A DNA stretch of 64,000 nt, taken from the NCBI RefSeq assembly GCF_020181035.1, contig NZ_JAIQYY010000002.1, forward strand, positions 295,284 through 359,283, written 5' to 3'. The notes under the pieces were generated by a model, which ran no database searches, was not told where the DNA came from, and saw only the letters and a list, made by a program, of their open reading frames with translations. Position 1 is the stretch's first letter, and every line of letters begins with the position of its first letter. This document shows, piece by piece, positions 6,946 to 15,552 of the stretch. The position numbers and the translations under genes are program-made. This DNA comes from Streptomyces sp. CoH27. Lineage in GTDB: Bacteria > Actinomycetota > Actinomycetes > Streptomycetales > Streptomycetaceae.

Positions 6946-8994
6946 TCACTCCGTCGCGATGGCCGGGTCGCTGACGCCGGGTCGGCCGTTCTCGACGTGC
7001 CCGGCGAAGCCGCGCAGGAACGCCGGGTCGCCCTCGCAGGTGACCGTCACGTCGTACCAGCGCTTGCTCGCCGTGAGGTCGACGGCGTGCCTGACGGTCG
7101 CGCCGGGCCGGACGGTCACGGTGGCCGGCCGGCCGACGTAGCCGTTCGTCACCTTCAGCTTCACCGTGCCGGATCCCTTGTTGGTGAAGGTGAGTTCGAG
7201 GTTGTCGCCGGCGGTCCGGGCGGTCACCTCCGGTCCCGCGGCCTTCCCCTTGCCCTTGAAGACGCGCAGGAAGCCGTTCGGGCCGTGCACGGTGAGGTCG
7301 TGGCTGCCGCCGGAGTACGCCGAGTTCCAGGAGTCGGAGAGGTGCTTGCCGGCCTCGGTGGTGTACGTCCAGGGGCCGTCGGCACGGTTGCCGGAGGTCA
7401 CCAGGAACGCGGCGCCCGCGCGCGCCCCCGAGGCGAACGTGAGCGTGAGCTTGCCGGTCGCGGTGTCCGCAGCACCGTCCACCACCGGGGCGTACTTCAG
7501 CGGGCGGGTGGGCCGGTGGCCGCGCTCCTGCTTGGGCAGCGAGGGGTTGGCCGGGGGCTTGGGAACATAGTCGGGGTGACGGTTGTGGTCCGGCGGCTCG
7601 TAGGCGGCCGTGGACGGCAGCGCGACCGGCTTGGTGTCCTTGCGGGAGAAGTCGAAGGCGCTGGTCAGATCTCCGGTCACGGTCCGCCGCCAGGGCGAGA
7701 TGTTCGGCTCGTGCACCCCGAAGCGGCGCTCGATGAACCGGATGATCGAGGTGTGGTCGAAGGTCTCGGAGCAGACGTAACCGCCCTTGCTCCAGGGGGA
7801 GACGACCAGCATCGGCACGCGCTGGCCGAGCCCGTAGGCGCCGGGCACGTGGCTCGCGTCGCCCTTGAACAGGTCGAGGGAGGGGTCCACGGTCGACTTG
7901 CCCTGCGCGGCGGAGGCCGGCGGGAAGGGCGGTACGACGTGGTCGAAGAAGCCGTCGTTCTCGTCGTAGGTGATGAACAGCGCCGTCTTGCTCCAGACCT
8001 CGGGGTCGGAGGTGAGCGCGTCGAGGACCTGGGAGACGTACCAGGCGCCGTAGTTGGCGGGCCAGTTGGGGTGCTCGGTGAAGGCCTCGGGGGCGACGAC
8101 CCAGGAGACCTGCGGCAGCGTGCCGGCCTTGACGTCGGCCTTCAGCCGGTCGAAGAAGCCCTCGCCCTTCTTGGCGTCGGTGCCGGTGCGGGCCTTGTCG
8201 TACAGCGGGTCGCCGGGCTTGGCGCCGCGGTACTGGTTGAAGTACAGCAGGGCGTTGTCGCCGTAGTTGCCGCGGTAGGCGTCCTGGATCCAGCCCCAGG
8301 AGCCGTTCGCGTCGAGGCCGTCGCCGATGTCCTGGTAGATCTTCCAGGAGACCCCGGCCTTCTCCAGGCGCTCGGGGTACGTCGTCCAGCCGTAGCCCTT
8401 CTCGTCGTTGCCGAGGACGGGGCCGCCGCCCTGGCCGTCGTTGCCGACGTAACCGGTCCACATGTAGTAGCGGTTCGGGTCGGTCGAGCCCATGAAGGAG
8501 CAGTGGTAGGCGTCGCAGAGGGTGAAGGCGTCGGCGAGCGCGTAGTGGAACGGTATGTCCTCGCGGTTCAGGTACGCCATGGTCGTGGTGCCCTTGGCCG
8601 GCACCCACTTGTCGTACTTACCCCCGTTGAAGGCCGCGTGCGTGTCGTTCCAGCCGTGCGGCAGGTCCTGGATGAAGGCGAGGCCCAGATCGTCGGCGTC
8701 GGGGTGGAAGGGCAGGATGTCCTTCGTGCCGTCGGACTGCTTCCAGACGGACGTGCCGTTCTGGGAGACCGAACGGGGGTCGCCGAAGCCGCGGACGCCG
8801 CGCAGCGAGCCGAAGTAGTGGTCGAAGGAACGGTTCTCCTGCATGAGGACAACGATGTGCTCGACGTCCTGGACGGTCCCGGTGCGGTGGTGGGCGGGCA
8901 GGGCGGCCGCGCGCTGGATGCTGGTGGACAGCGCGGTGAATGCCGTGGTGGCACCCGCGAGTTGGAGGAAACGGCGCCGGTTGACTTCGGGCAT
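6946..8994 (-). CDS. Secreted phosphocholine-type phospholipase C
   Basis: The 682-residue product begins with a Tat signal (NRRRFLQLAGA, then an Ala-rich hydrophobic core to about residue 33). The catalytic domain shows the non-specific phospholipase C signature HIVVLMQENRSFDHYFG, whose ENRSFDHYFG segment carries metal ligands, followed by ITYDENDGFFDHVVPP and FDHTSIIRFIE. The last ~200 residues form beta-rich C-terminal domains. It hydrolyses phosphodiester headgroups such as phosphatidylcholine outside the cell. The start is the ATG preceding the twin arginines; an upstream in-frame extension lacks signal-peptide character. It is monocistronic. Such enzymes are often phosphate-regulated, but I see no clear PHO box upstream. 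Confidence 0.95.
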   Translation of the reverse strand: MPEVNRRRFLQLAGATTAFTALSTSIQRAAALPAHHRTGTVQDVEHIVVLMQENRSFDHYFGSLRGVRGFGDPRSVSQNGTSVWKQSDGTKDILPFHPDADDLGLAFIQDLPHGWNDTHAAFNGGKYDKWVPAKGTTTMAYLNREDIPFHYALADAFTLCDAYHCSFMGSTDPNRYYMWTGYVGNDGQGGGPVLGNDEKGYGWTTYPERLEKAGVSWKIYQDIGDGLDANGSWGWIQDAYRGNYGDNALLYFNQYRGAKPGDPLYDKARTGTDAKKGEGFFDRLKADVKAGTLPQVSWVVAPEAFTEHPNWPANYGAWYVSQVLDALTSDPEVWSKTALFITYDENDGFFDHVVPPFPPASAAQGKSTVDPSLDLFKGDASHVPGAYGLGQRVPMLVVSPWSKGGYVCSETFDHTSIIRFIERRFGVHEPNISPWRRTVTGDLTSAFDFSRKDTKPVALPSTAAYEPPDHNRHPDYVPKPPANPSLPKQERGHRPTRPLKYAPVVDGAADTATGKLTLTFASGARAGAAFLVTSGNRADGPWTYTTEAGKHLSDSWNSAYSGGSHDLTVHGPNGFLRVFKGKGKAAGPEVTARTAGDNLELTFTNKGSGTVKLKVTNGYVGRPATVTVRPGATVRHAVDLTASKRWYDVTVTCEGDPAFLRGFAGHVENGRPGVSDPAIATE

Positions 8995-9128
8995 GGGTGT
9001 TCGGGTCCTCTCGTCCTGACGTACGCGATGCCGCCCATATGACGGAATCTGCGCGGAGCGAGTGTTCCAAGAGCAACAAACGTCAGGGAAGGGTCCGGTG
9101 GCGCCCATGTGAAAGTCGGCTGTCCGTG

Positions 9129-9176
9129 GGGTGCCCGCCGGCCGCGGCCGGTACGGGCCGCGGCCGGTGGGCACCC
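9129..9176. terminator. Very long hairpin downstream of htpG
   Basis: A 21-bp stem (9129-9149 with 9156-9176) has one G:U pair and a 6-nt loop, GGTACG. It lies 32 bp beyond the htpG stop on the minus strand and well upstream of the phospholipase gene, so it should isolate that gene from htpG readthrough. Confidence 0.88.
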
Positions 9177-9207
9177 GCTCACAGAGCGGACATGCCGGGC
9201 GCTTCGG

Positions 9208-11073
9208 TCAGATCGTGCGGGTGAGGCGGTCGGCGAGCAGCTTGGCGAAGCGTGCCGGATCGGCCAGGTCGCCGCCCTCGGCGAGCAGGGCGGTGCCGTA
9301 GAGCAGTTCGGCCGTCTCGGTCAGCCCGGGGTCCCCGGCGCGCTGCTCGTACGCCGCCCTGAGCCCGCTGACCAGCGGGTGCTCGGGGTTCAGTTCGAGG
9401 ATGCGCTTGACCGGCGGCAGGTCCTGGCCCATCGCCTTGTACATCTTCTCCAGCGCCGGCGGGATGCCGTCGGCGTCGCTGACCAGGCAGGCCGGCGAGC
9501 TGGTCAGGCGGGTGGTCAGCCGTACGTCCTTGACGGCGTCGAGCGTCTCGCCCAGCCAGGTCAGCAGCGGGGCGTAGGCACCGGACCTCTCCTCCGACAG
9601 CTCCTCGTCGGCCTCGTCGGCAGGCAGGTCGACCGTGCCTCGTGCGACGGACTGGAACTCCTTGCCGTCGTGGTCGCGCACCGACTCGACCCAGATCTCG
9701 TCCACGGGGTCGGTGAGCAGCAGCACCTCGTACCCCTTGGCCCGGAAGGCCTCCAGGTGCGGGGAGTTCTCGACCTGGGCGCGGCTCTCGCCGGTCATGA
9801 AGTAGATCTTGTCCTGGCCGTCCTTCATCCGGGAGACGTAGTCGGCGAGGGTGGTGGGCTCGTCCCCGGCGGTGGTGGCGAACGACGCGATGTCGAGGAT
9901 CGCCTTGTGGTCCTCGCCCGGGGCGAGCAGGCCCTCCTTGACGACGGGGCCGAACTCCCGCCAGAACGTACGGTACTTGTCGGCGTCGTTCGTCATGAGG
10001 TCCTTGACGGTGGACAGGACCTTCTTGGCGAGACGGCGCCGGATCAGCTGGATGTGCCGGTCCTGCTGGAGGATCTCGCGGGAGATGTTCAGCGACAGGT
10101 CGGCGGCGTCCACGACGCCCTTGACGAACCGCAGGTGGGACGGCAGGAGTTCGCGGGTGTCGGCCATGATGAACACGCGCTTGACGTACAGCTGGACGCC
10201 GTGGCGGGCGTCGCGCTGGAACAGGTCGTGCGGGGCGCGCGCGGGGAGGAAGAGCAGCGCCTCGTACTCGAAGGTGCCCTCCGCCCGCATCCGGATGGTC
10301 TCCAGCGGGTCGGTCCAGTCATGGCTGATGTGCCGGTAGAACTCCCGGTACTCCTCGTCCTGCACCTCCGAACGCGGGCGTGCCCACAGCGCCTTCATCG
10401 AGTTCAGGGTGTCGTCGCCCATCCGGATGGGGAACGCGATGAAGTCCGAGTACCGCTTGACGATCTCCCGGATCTTCCACTCGTCGGCGTAGTCGTGGAG
10501 GGCGTCCTCCTCGTCCGCGGGACGCAGGTGGACGGTGACCGCCGTGCCCTCCGGCACGTCCTCGACGGTCTCGATGGTGTAGGTGCCGCCGCCGTCCGAC
10601 TCCCAGCGCACGCCGGTGTCCTCGCCGGCCTTGCGGGTGACCAGCGTGACCTTGTCGGCGACCATGAACACGGAGTAGAAGCCGACACCGAACTGGCCGA
10701 TCAGCTCCGCCGATTCCGCGCTTTCGCGGTCTTCGCGCTGTTCGCGGTTCGCACGCAGCCGGCGCAGGGTCTCGGCCGTCCCGGAACGGGCGATGGTGCC
10801 GATGAGCCCGACGACGTCGTCGCGTGTCATGCCGATGCCGTTGTCGCGCACGGTCAGGGTGCGCGCGTCCTTGTCGGTTTCCAGCGCGATGTGCGGGTCG
10901 TCGGCCTTCAGGCGGTCGTCCGTGAGGCCGGCGAGGCGCCGCTTGTCCAGGGCGTCGGAGGCGTTGGAGATGAGTTCCCGCAGGAAGATGTCCTTGTTCG
11001 AGTAGATCGAATGGACCATCAGCTGCAGGAGTTGCCGCGCTTCGGCCTGGAACTCCAGCGTCTCGGTGCTCAT
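9208..11073 (-). CDS. htpG: HtpG, Hsp90-family ATP-dependent chaperone
   Basis: The 621-residue protein has the GHKL ATP-binding motifs of Hsp90: ELISNASDALDKRR near the N-terminus, DNGIGMTRDDV, and GQFGVGFYS at the ATP lid. The middle and C-terminal dimerisation domains follow at normal HtpG length. It is a cytosolic chaperone for client folding under stress. The ATG has GGGGAAAGGAC upstream and follows the cold-shock gene's stop by 14 bp, so the two are co-transcribed. Pairing a chaperone with a nucleic-acid-binding cold-shock protein suggests a stress operon. No CIRCE or HAIR element was seen upstream. Confidence 0.97.
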   Translation of the reverse strand: MSTETLEFQAEARQLLQLMVHSIYSNKDIFLRELISNASDALDKRRLAGLTDDRLKADDPHIALETDKDARTLTVRDNGIGMTRDDVVGLIGTIARSGTAETLRRLRANREQREDRESAESAELIGQFGVGFYSVFMVADKVTLVTRKAGEDTGVRWESDGGGTYTIETVEDVPEGTAVTVHLRPADEEDALHDYADEWKIREIVKRYSDFIAFPIRMGDDTLNSMKALWARPRSEVQDEEYREFYRHISHDWTDPLETIRMRAEGTFEYEALLFLPARAPHDLFQRDARHGVQLYVKRVFIMADTRELLPSHLRFVKGVVDAADLSLNISREILQQDRHIQLIRRRLAKKVLSTVKDLMTNDADKYRTFWREFGPVVKEGLLAPGEDHKAILDIASFATTAGDEPTTLADYVSRMKDGQDKIYFMTGESRAQVENSPHLEAFRAKGYEVLLLTDPVDEIWVESVRDHDGKEFQSVARGTVDLPADEADEELSEERSGAYAPLLTWLGETLDAVKDVRLTTRLTSSPACLVSDADGIPPALEKMYKAMGQDLPPVKRILELNPEHPLVSGLRAAYEQRAGDPGLTETAELLYGTALLAEGGDLADPARFAKLLADRLTRTI

Positions 11074-11087
11074 TGTGTCCTTTCCCC

Positions 11088-11510
11088 TCAGTCCTCGATC
11101 CAGCCGTGCCGCTTGGCGAACAGGGCCAGCTGCCTGCGTACGGCGACGATCTGCTGCCCCGTCAGGTCGGGTACGGAGGTCAGCAGCAGCTCCGTCACCT
11201 CGCGTGTGTACTCGGCCGAGCCGAGCACGTCACACATCGGCTCCTGGCCCTCCGCGGTGGCCGCGGGGACGGCCCGCTCGGCCGCCGGTGCCGCCGAACT
11301 TCCCGGCTCCTGCGCGAGACGGACGGACGCGGCCTTCAGCCCGCGGCCGCCGTTCTCGATCTCGAACTCCACCGCCAGGCCCGGACGCACGGACGACTCG
11401 GGAATCAGCAGGTCGTTCACATGCAGGAAGACGTCCTCGCCCCCCTGGTCCGGAGCGATGAAGCCGTACCCACGCATCCCGTCGAACCGGACCACCCGAC
11501 CGACAGCCAT
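11088..11510 (-). CDS. Cold-shock-domain protein with C-terminal extension
   Basis: The 140-residue product starts at the ATG at 11510 (MAVGRVVRFDGMRGYGFIAP), with GGGGG upstream. Residues 1-65 form an OB-fold cold-shock domain with both RNP-type motifs (RGYGFIAP and DVFLHVNDL), which bind single-stranded RNA or DNA. An Ala/Glu-rich linker and a helical ~55-residue tail (REVTELLLTSVPDLTGQQ) follow; the tail makes it twice the size of a minimal CspA. It lies directly upstream of htpG and probably shares its promoter. The tail resembles that of other actinobacterial cold-shock proteins, but its role is unknown. Confidence 0.93.
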   Translation of the reverse strand: MAVGRVVRFDGMRGYGFIAPDQGGEDVFLHVNDLLIPESSVRPGLAVEFEIENGGRGLKAASVRLAQEPGSSAAPAAERAVPAATAEGQEPMCDVLGSAEYTREVTELLLTSVPDLTGQQIVAVRRQLALFAKRHGWIED

Positions 11511-11711
11511 CCGCAACCCCCACGTTCCAAGCCGCACTCAGCCTCTGTACCGCCGCTCAGCGTACGCGACGCGCGAGGCCCGCCGGAATTCCCGGGCGAC
11601 GCCCCACGCACCGTGCCCCAGCACGGTGTTTCCGCGAGGCGGAAGGAGCGTTGCGACCCTGCGACGCGCTCCTCGACGATGCGACCACCACGACAGACGG
11701 GAGCCGGACCG

Positions 11712-12776
11712 ATGCCCCATGTAACCGCCTTCGCACGGAATCAGTGGTACGTCGCCGCCTACAGCCAGGAGGTCGGGCGCGAGTTGCTCGGCCGGACGAT
11801 TCTCGGCGAACCGCTCGTCCTCTACCGCGCCGAGGAGGACGGCACCCCGGTCGCCCTGCACGACCGGTGCGTCCACCGCCGCTATCCGCTCTCCGAGAGC
11901 GGTCTGGACGGCGACCGGATCGTCTGCGGCTACCACGGTTTCACCTACGACCGCACCGGCACCTGTGTGTATGTGCCGGGCCAGAAACGCATCCCGCGCA
12001 CCGCGCGCGTCGCCGCCCACCCGGTCGTGGAGCAGGACTCCCTGGTGTGGGTGTGGATCGGCGACCCGGCCCTCGCCGACCCGGACACCGTCCCGCGGGC
12101 CCGGCATCTCGACTCCCCCGGCTGGGTGACGGTCCGCGGCATGGAGCCGATCGACGCCGACTACGGCCTGCTCGTCGACAACCTCCTCGACCTCTCCCAC
12201 GAGACCTATCTGCACGGCGGGTACATCGGCACCCCGGAGGTCGCCGAGACACCCATCACCACCGAGGTGGACGAGGGCGCGGGCATCGTCCGGGTCAGCC
12301 GGCACATGGCCGACGCCGAGTGCCCGCCGTTCTACGCCCGCTCCACCGGCATCACCGGCCGGATCACCCGCTGGCAGGACATCGAGTACCACGCGCCCTG
12401 CCTGTATCTGCTGCACAGCCGCATCGCGCCGACGGGGGTCGTGCCCGAGCCGGACGGCAGCGACCCGCACGGCATCCACACCGAGATCACCTACGCCATC
12501 ACCCCGTCCGCGGACGGCAAGGTGTACGACTTCTGGATGGTCTCCCGGGACTGGGCGACGGACGACGCCGAGGTCACCGAGTTCCTGCGGGGCAACAACC
12601 ACACGGTGGTCATGCAGGACGTGGACGCCCTCAACCTCCTGCAGCGGACGCTGGGTTCGGAGCGCACCGGCTATCAGGAGCTGAGCATCAACATCGACAC
12701 CGGCGGCCTGGCCGCGCGCCGCATCCTGGCCCGGCTGGCCGAGGAGGGCGACAAGCCCGTGGAGGAGGTCCGGTGA
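11712..12776 (+). CDS. vanA: Rieske aromatic oxygenase, vanillate O-demethylase-like
   Basis: The 354-residue protein has a Rieske [2Fe-2S] centre (C53-x-H55 and C72-x2-H75). Its mononuclear iron site is in NLLDLSHETYLH, with His163 and His168 as likely ligands. Size and order match VanA-type oxygenase components, which remove the O-methyl group of vanillate to give protocatechuate using electrons from a VanB reductase. That reductase is encoded 163 bp downstream. Other methoxy- or chloro-aromatic substrates are possible, so the symbol rests on operon context. The stop overlaps the next start as GTGA. Confidence 0.88.
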   Translation: MPHVTAFARNQWYVAAYSQEVGRELLGRTILGEPLVLYRAEEDGTPVALHDRCVHRRYPLSESGLDGDRIVCGYHGFTYDRTGTCVYVPGQKRIPRTARVAAHPVVEQDSLVWVWIGDPALADPDTVPRARHLDSPGWVTVRGMEPIDADYGLLVDNLLDLSHETYLHGGYIGTPEVAETPITTEVDEGAGIVRVSRHMADAECPPFYARSTGITGRITRWQDIEYHAPCLYLLHSRIAPTGVVPEPDGSDPHGIHTEITYAITPSADGKVYDFWMVSRDWATDDAEVTEFLRGNNHTVVMQDVDALNLLQRTLGSERTGYQELSINIDTGGLAARRILARLAEEGDKPVEEVR

Positions 12777-12943
12777 GCACGCCCACCGGTGAGGTCTACC
12801 GGGTGGACTGGCTGCCGGGCACGGACGTGCTGCACGGCACCTGCCACTGCGGGGCGGAGCACACCGCGCAGGATCCGATGGCGATGTGGGAGTGGATGCT
12901 GGCACACCCCGAGGGGCACGAGGCCCGGGAGGACGTACGGTGA
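12773..12943 (+). CDS. Small coupled ORF with CHC motif, 56 aa
   Basis: A GTG at 12773 overlaps the oxygenase stop, and this ORF's own stop overlaps the reductase start, both as GTGA. The 56-residue product contains GTCHCGAEH, a possible metal-binding Cys-His-Cys-His group, followed by a Trp-containing helix (MAMWEWMLAHPEGH). Being coupled at both ends argues that it is translated. It is too short for a known oxidoreductase domain. It could be an assembly factor, a metal carrier or a regulatory peptide of the oxygenase. I do not recognise a named family. Confidence 0.72.
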   Translation: MSTPTGEVYRVDWLPGTDVLHGTCHCGAEHTAQDPMAMWEWMLAHPEGHEAREDVR

Positions 12944-13869
12944 CGGAGATCGAACTCGTCGTGGCGCGGCGGGAGTCGGCGGCGGACGGGGTGCTGTCGC
13001 TGACCCTGCGCGATCCGCTCGGGCAGGAGCTGCCCGCCTGGGAACCCGGCGCCCATGTGGACCTGCTGCTCGGCCCGGAGCTGGAACGGCAGTACTCGCT
13101 GTGCTCCGACCCGGCGGACCGCTCCGCCTGGCGGATCGCGGTGCTGCGGGAGCCGGACGGCCGGGGCGGATCGGCCTTCGTCCACGAGGAGTTGGGCGAG
13201 GGCGACAAGGTGCGGGTGCGCGGGCCGCGCAACCACTTTCCGCTGGAGTCCGCGCCCGGCTACCGGTTCATCGCGGGCGGCATCGGCATCACCCCGCTGC
13301 TGCCGATGCTCGCAGCGGCCGAGGCGGCGGGCGCCGACTGGTCGCTGCTGTACGGCGGCCGGTCCCGCGCCTCCATGGCCTTCACCGGGGAACTGGCCCG
13401 CTACGGCGACCGGGTGGCCCTCGCCCCGCAGGACGAGACGGGCCTGCTCGATCTGGGCCCAGTGCTGGACGGCGCCCCCGACGGCACCCTGGTGTACTGC
13501 TGCGGTCCGGGGCCGCTGCTGGACGCCGTCGAGGAACGCTGCCCGACCGGACGGCTGCGGGTCGAACGCTTTCAGCCCAAGCCCCGGCCGACCGGCTCCG
13601 ACACCGCGTTCGAGGTGGAGCTCGCGCGCAGCGGCCGTGTCCTCACGGTCGCGCCGCGGGTGTCGGTGCTGGACACGGTGCGCGCCGCCGGCGTCGAGGT
13701 GCTGTACTCGTGCACCGAGGGGACGTGTGGCACCTGTGAGACGGATGTGCTGGAAGGCGTCCCGGATCACCGGGACTCGGTCCTCACCGAGGAGGAGCGG
13801 GCCGCGGGCGACACGATGATGATCTGTGTCTCCCGGTGCCGGGGCGCCCGTCTGGTGCTGGATCTGTGA
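12940..13869 (+). CDS. vanB: VanB-like ferredoxin:NAD(P)H oxidoreductase
   Basis: The GTG-started, 309-residue product is a phthalate-dioxygenase-reductase-type protein. An FMN-binding beta-barrel is followed by an NAD(P)-binding domain (FIAGGIGITPLLPML). A C-terminal plant-type [2Fe-2S] ferredoxin has cysteines at 258, 263, 266 and 296. The N-terminus has ERQYSLCSDP, a flavin-binding motif. It passes electrons from NAD(P)H to the Rieske component. The ORF is coupled to the 56-aa ORF by GTGA, and a strong hairpin follows the gene. Confidence 0.92.
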   Translation: MTEIELVVARRESAADGVLSLTLRDPLGQELPAWEPGAHVDLLLGPELERQYSLCSDPADRSAWRIAVLREPDGRGGSAFVHEELGEGDKVRVRGPRNHFPLESAPGYRFIAGGIGITPLLPMLAAAEAAGADWSLLYGGRSRASMAFTGELARYGDRVALAPQDETGLLDLGPVLDGAPDGTLVYCCGPGPLLDAVEERCPTGRLRVERFQPKPRPTGSDTAFEVELARSGRVLTVAPRVSVLDTVRAAGVEVLYSCTEGTCGTCETDVLEGVPDHRDSVLTEEERAAGDTMMICVSRCRGARLVLDL

Positions 13870-13923
13870 GACGCCTCGGTGGTCGGCGCTCGGCGCCGCC
13901 CCTTCAAGGCGCCGGTCTCCCGG

Positions 13924-13962
13924 CCCGGCGCCGCCGGCGACCTGAACGCCGGCGGTGCCGGG
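13924..13962. terminator. Hairpin terminator between convergent genes
   Basis: The 16-bp arms (13924-13939 and 13947-13962, one G:U pair) enclose a 7-nt loop, ACCTGAA. It ends at the base before the opposing MmyB-type gene's stop codon, so it serves the vanAB-like operon and closes the opposing gene. Confidence 0.87.
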
Positions 13963-14634
13963 TCAGTCCTGGGTGGCCGGGACGACGGAGAGATGGGGGG
14001 CCGTGCCGCGTGCGCGGCGCGGGCGGCGTACGGGGACGGCGGGGCGGCGGGGGTCGCGCAGGACCATCGTCAGGCGCCGGTAGCCGATGTCCCGCAGGGT
14101 CTGCGGGGTCTCGTCGACGACCCGGCACTCGGTGGGGCCCCGGCGCGGGTCGGGGTGGAGGAGCAGGCGGACGGCGCCGTCGAGCCGGGTCGCGGACTCG
14201 CCGACGGAGCGCATCCAGTGCGGCAGACCCTGCCGGTAGGCGGCCTCCATGATCGGGTCCTGGGCGATGTCCCGGCGGACCGCCTGGAGTTCATGGTCGT
14301 GGCCGTACGTCTCCAGCGCGGCCCTGAGGTGGGCCAGCATCGGCAGGCACCAGCCCTGCTCGTGCTCGCCGAGGACCTCGGCCGCGTCCGGGTGGAAGAG
14401 CACGAACCGCAGGAAGCTGTCCCCCGGCATGGCGGTGGGGTGGGGGCCCACCCCGCGGAAGAGCGCCGTGTAGGCCCCGTTGGCCATGACCACGTTCCAG
14501 CAGTGGTCCACGACCAGGGAGGGCAGGGCGAGGGACTCCAGCAGTGCGGCGTAGTCCTGAAGGTACGCCTGGGTGTCGCACGTCTCGGGGACGGGCCGCG
14601 GCGCCGGCCGCTGCCCTCCTGCCTGATGTGCCAT
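13963..14634 (-). CDS. Stand-alone MmyB-type ligand-binding domain protein
   Basis: The predicted 223-residue product resembles the C-terminal sensor of MmyB-like regulators, a PAS-like fold: LALPSLVVDHCWNVVMAN, then RDIAQDPIMEAAYR, and a beta-rich end. In those regulators it follows an XRE helix-turn-helix; none is visible here. The ATG at 14634 has GAGGGG about 10 nt upstream. An in-frame start at 14754 would add 40 basic, low-complexity residues and still no HTH. It diverges from an XRE gene, which could supply a separate DNA-binding partner. Confidence 0.75.
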   Translation of the reverse strand: MAHQAGGQRPAPRPVPETCDTQAYLQDYAALLESLALPSLVVDHCWNVVMANGAYTALFRGVGPHPTAMPGDSFLRFVLFHPDAAEVLGEHEQGWCLPMLAHLRAALETYGHDHELQAVRRDIAQDPIMEAAYRQGLPHWMRSVGESATRLDGAVRLLLHPDPRRGPTECRVVDETPQTLRDIGYRRLTMVLRDPRRPAVPVRRPRRARGTAPHLSVVPATQD

Positions 14635-14882
14635 CGGGAGGTCACCCCTCTTGCCTCTGCGGCCTTGACGCGGCCCCTGCGATCCTGCGGCTCCGACCAG
14701 CGCGATGTCAACTATCGTGGCATTTCCTGCCTGTTGACGGCTGAAATTCGCCACAGTTGTGGCGACACCTGGATGTGAGTTCGAGGCACCGGCTAATCTC
14801 CGGGAAGTTCACGGCGACCGCTCGCGAGACGCATGGCCGAGGCGGACGCGAAGGACGCAACTGCAAACCCGCGAAGAGACGT

Positions 14883-14887
14883 AGGAG
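14883..14887 (+). promoter_or_regulatory. Ribosome site fixing the XRE gene start
   Basis: AGGAG lies 8 nt before the GTG at 14896. The upstream in-frame ATG at 14833 has no purine-rich site, so the shorter product is preferred. Confidence 0.7.
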
Positions 14888-14895
14888 TTCTGTCG

Positions 14896-15552
14896 GTGAC
14901 GGATGGCTACGAGGATCCGGGCGCCACGGCGACCGCCCAGCTGCCGGCCGTCGTCGCCCGCGTCACCGCGCTCGCCGAACGGCTCGGCGTGCCGCACACG
15001 GAGGTCTTCGCCGTCGGCCGGCTCTCCGTGGCCTGCGGTGTGCCGGAGCCGGTGGTCCGGGCCCTGCTCAGCGGCCGGCCTGCGGGCGAGCCGGACGTCC
15101 AGGCACGCTTCCTGCAGCGACTGAGCCTGCTGCGCCGCACCCGGCTCAAGCCCAACGGCCGCAAGTACACCCAGCAGGAGATCGCCGACGGCGCGGGCAT
15201 GTCCCGCCAGCAGGCCGGCGCCCTCATCAACGGCGACCGGCGGCCCACCATGGAGCACTGCGACGCGCTGCAGCGTTTCTTCCGGGTGCACGCCGGATTC
15301 CTGACCGCGGAGGACCCCGAGGCACTGGCGGGCGCGCTGCAGCGCACCGAGCAGGAGATGCTGCAGAAGCTCGCCGACCGGGAGCGGGCCGCGGCCGACG
15401 CCGCCGAGGATCCGCTGGAGAGGCTGCTCCAGGACCACGGGGTGCGCGGGATCGCCTGGCGGGCGGCGCAGTTGCCGACCGACCAGCACCGGGACAAGGT
15501 CGCGGAGTGGCTGGACATGCTCTTGGAGAGCGTCAAGCGGCCCGAGTCGTGA
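14896..15552 (+). CDS. XRE-family helix-turn-helix regulator
   Basis: The 218-residue protein starts at a GTG with a good ribosome site. A Cro/C1-type HTH spans about residues 88-130 (YTQQEIADGAGMSRQQAG, then LINGDRRPT). The N-terminal ~80 residues are helical and the C-terminus carries a charged helix. The next gene, coupled by GTGA, encodes an ImmA/IrrE-like metallopeptidase. Such pairs usually work as repressor plus cleaving protease, or are annotated as toxin-antitoxin pairs. It diverges from the orphan MmyB-type sensor, whose domain is normally fused to just such an HTH. Confidence 0.88.
   Translation: MTDGYEDPGATATAQLPAVVARVTALAERLGVPHTEVFAVGRLSVACGVPEPVVRALLSGRPAGEPDVQARFLQRLSLLRRTRLKPNGRKYTQQEIADGAGMSRQQAGALINGDRRPTMEHCDALQRFFRVHAGFLTAEDPEALAGALQRTEQEMLQKLADRERAAADAAEDPLERLLQDHGVRGIAWRAAQLPTDQHRDKVAEWLDMLLESVKRPES

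Noticed and set aside
9109..11724. An 871-codon plus-strand ORF
   Set aside because: It is antisense to htpG, whose identity is unambiguous.
14635..14754. N-terminal extension of the MmyB-type protein
   Set aside because: The in-frame ATG at 14754 adds basic low-complexity residues and lies in the divergent promoter region; the ATG at 14634 has a better ribosome site.
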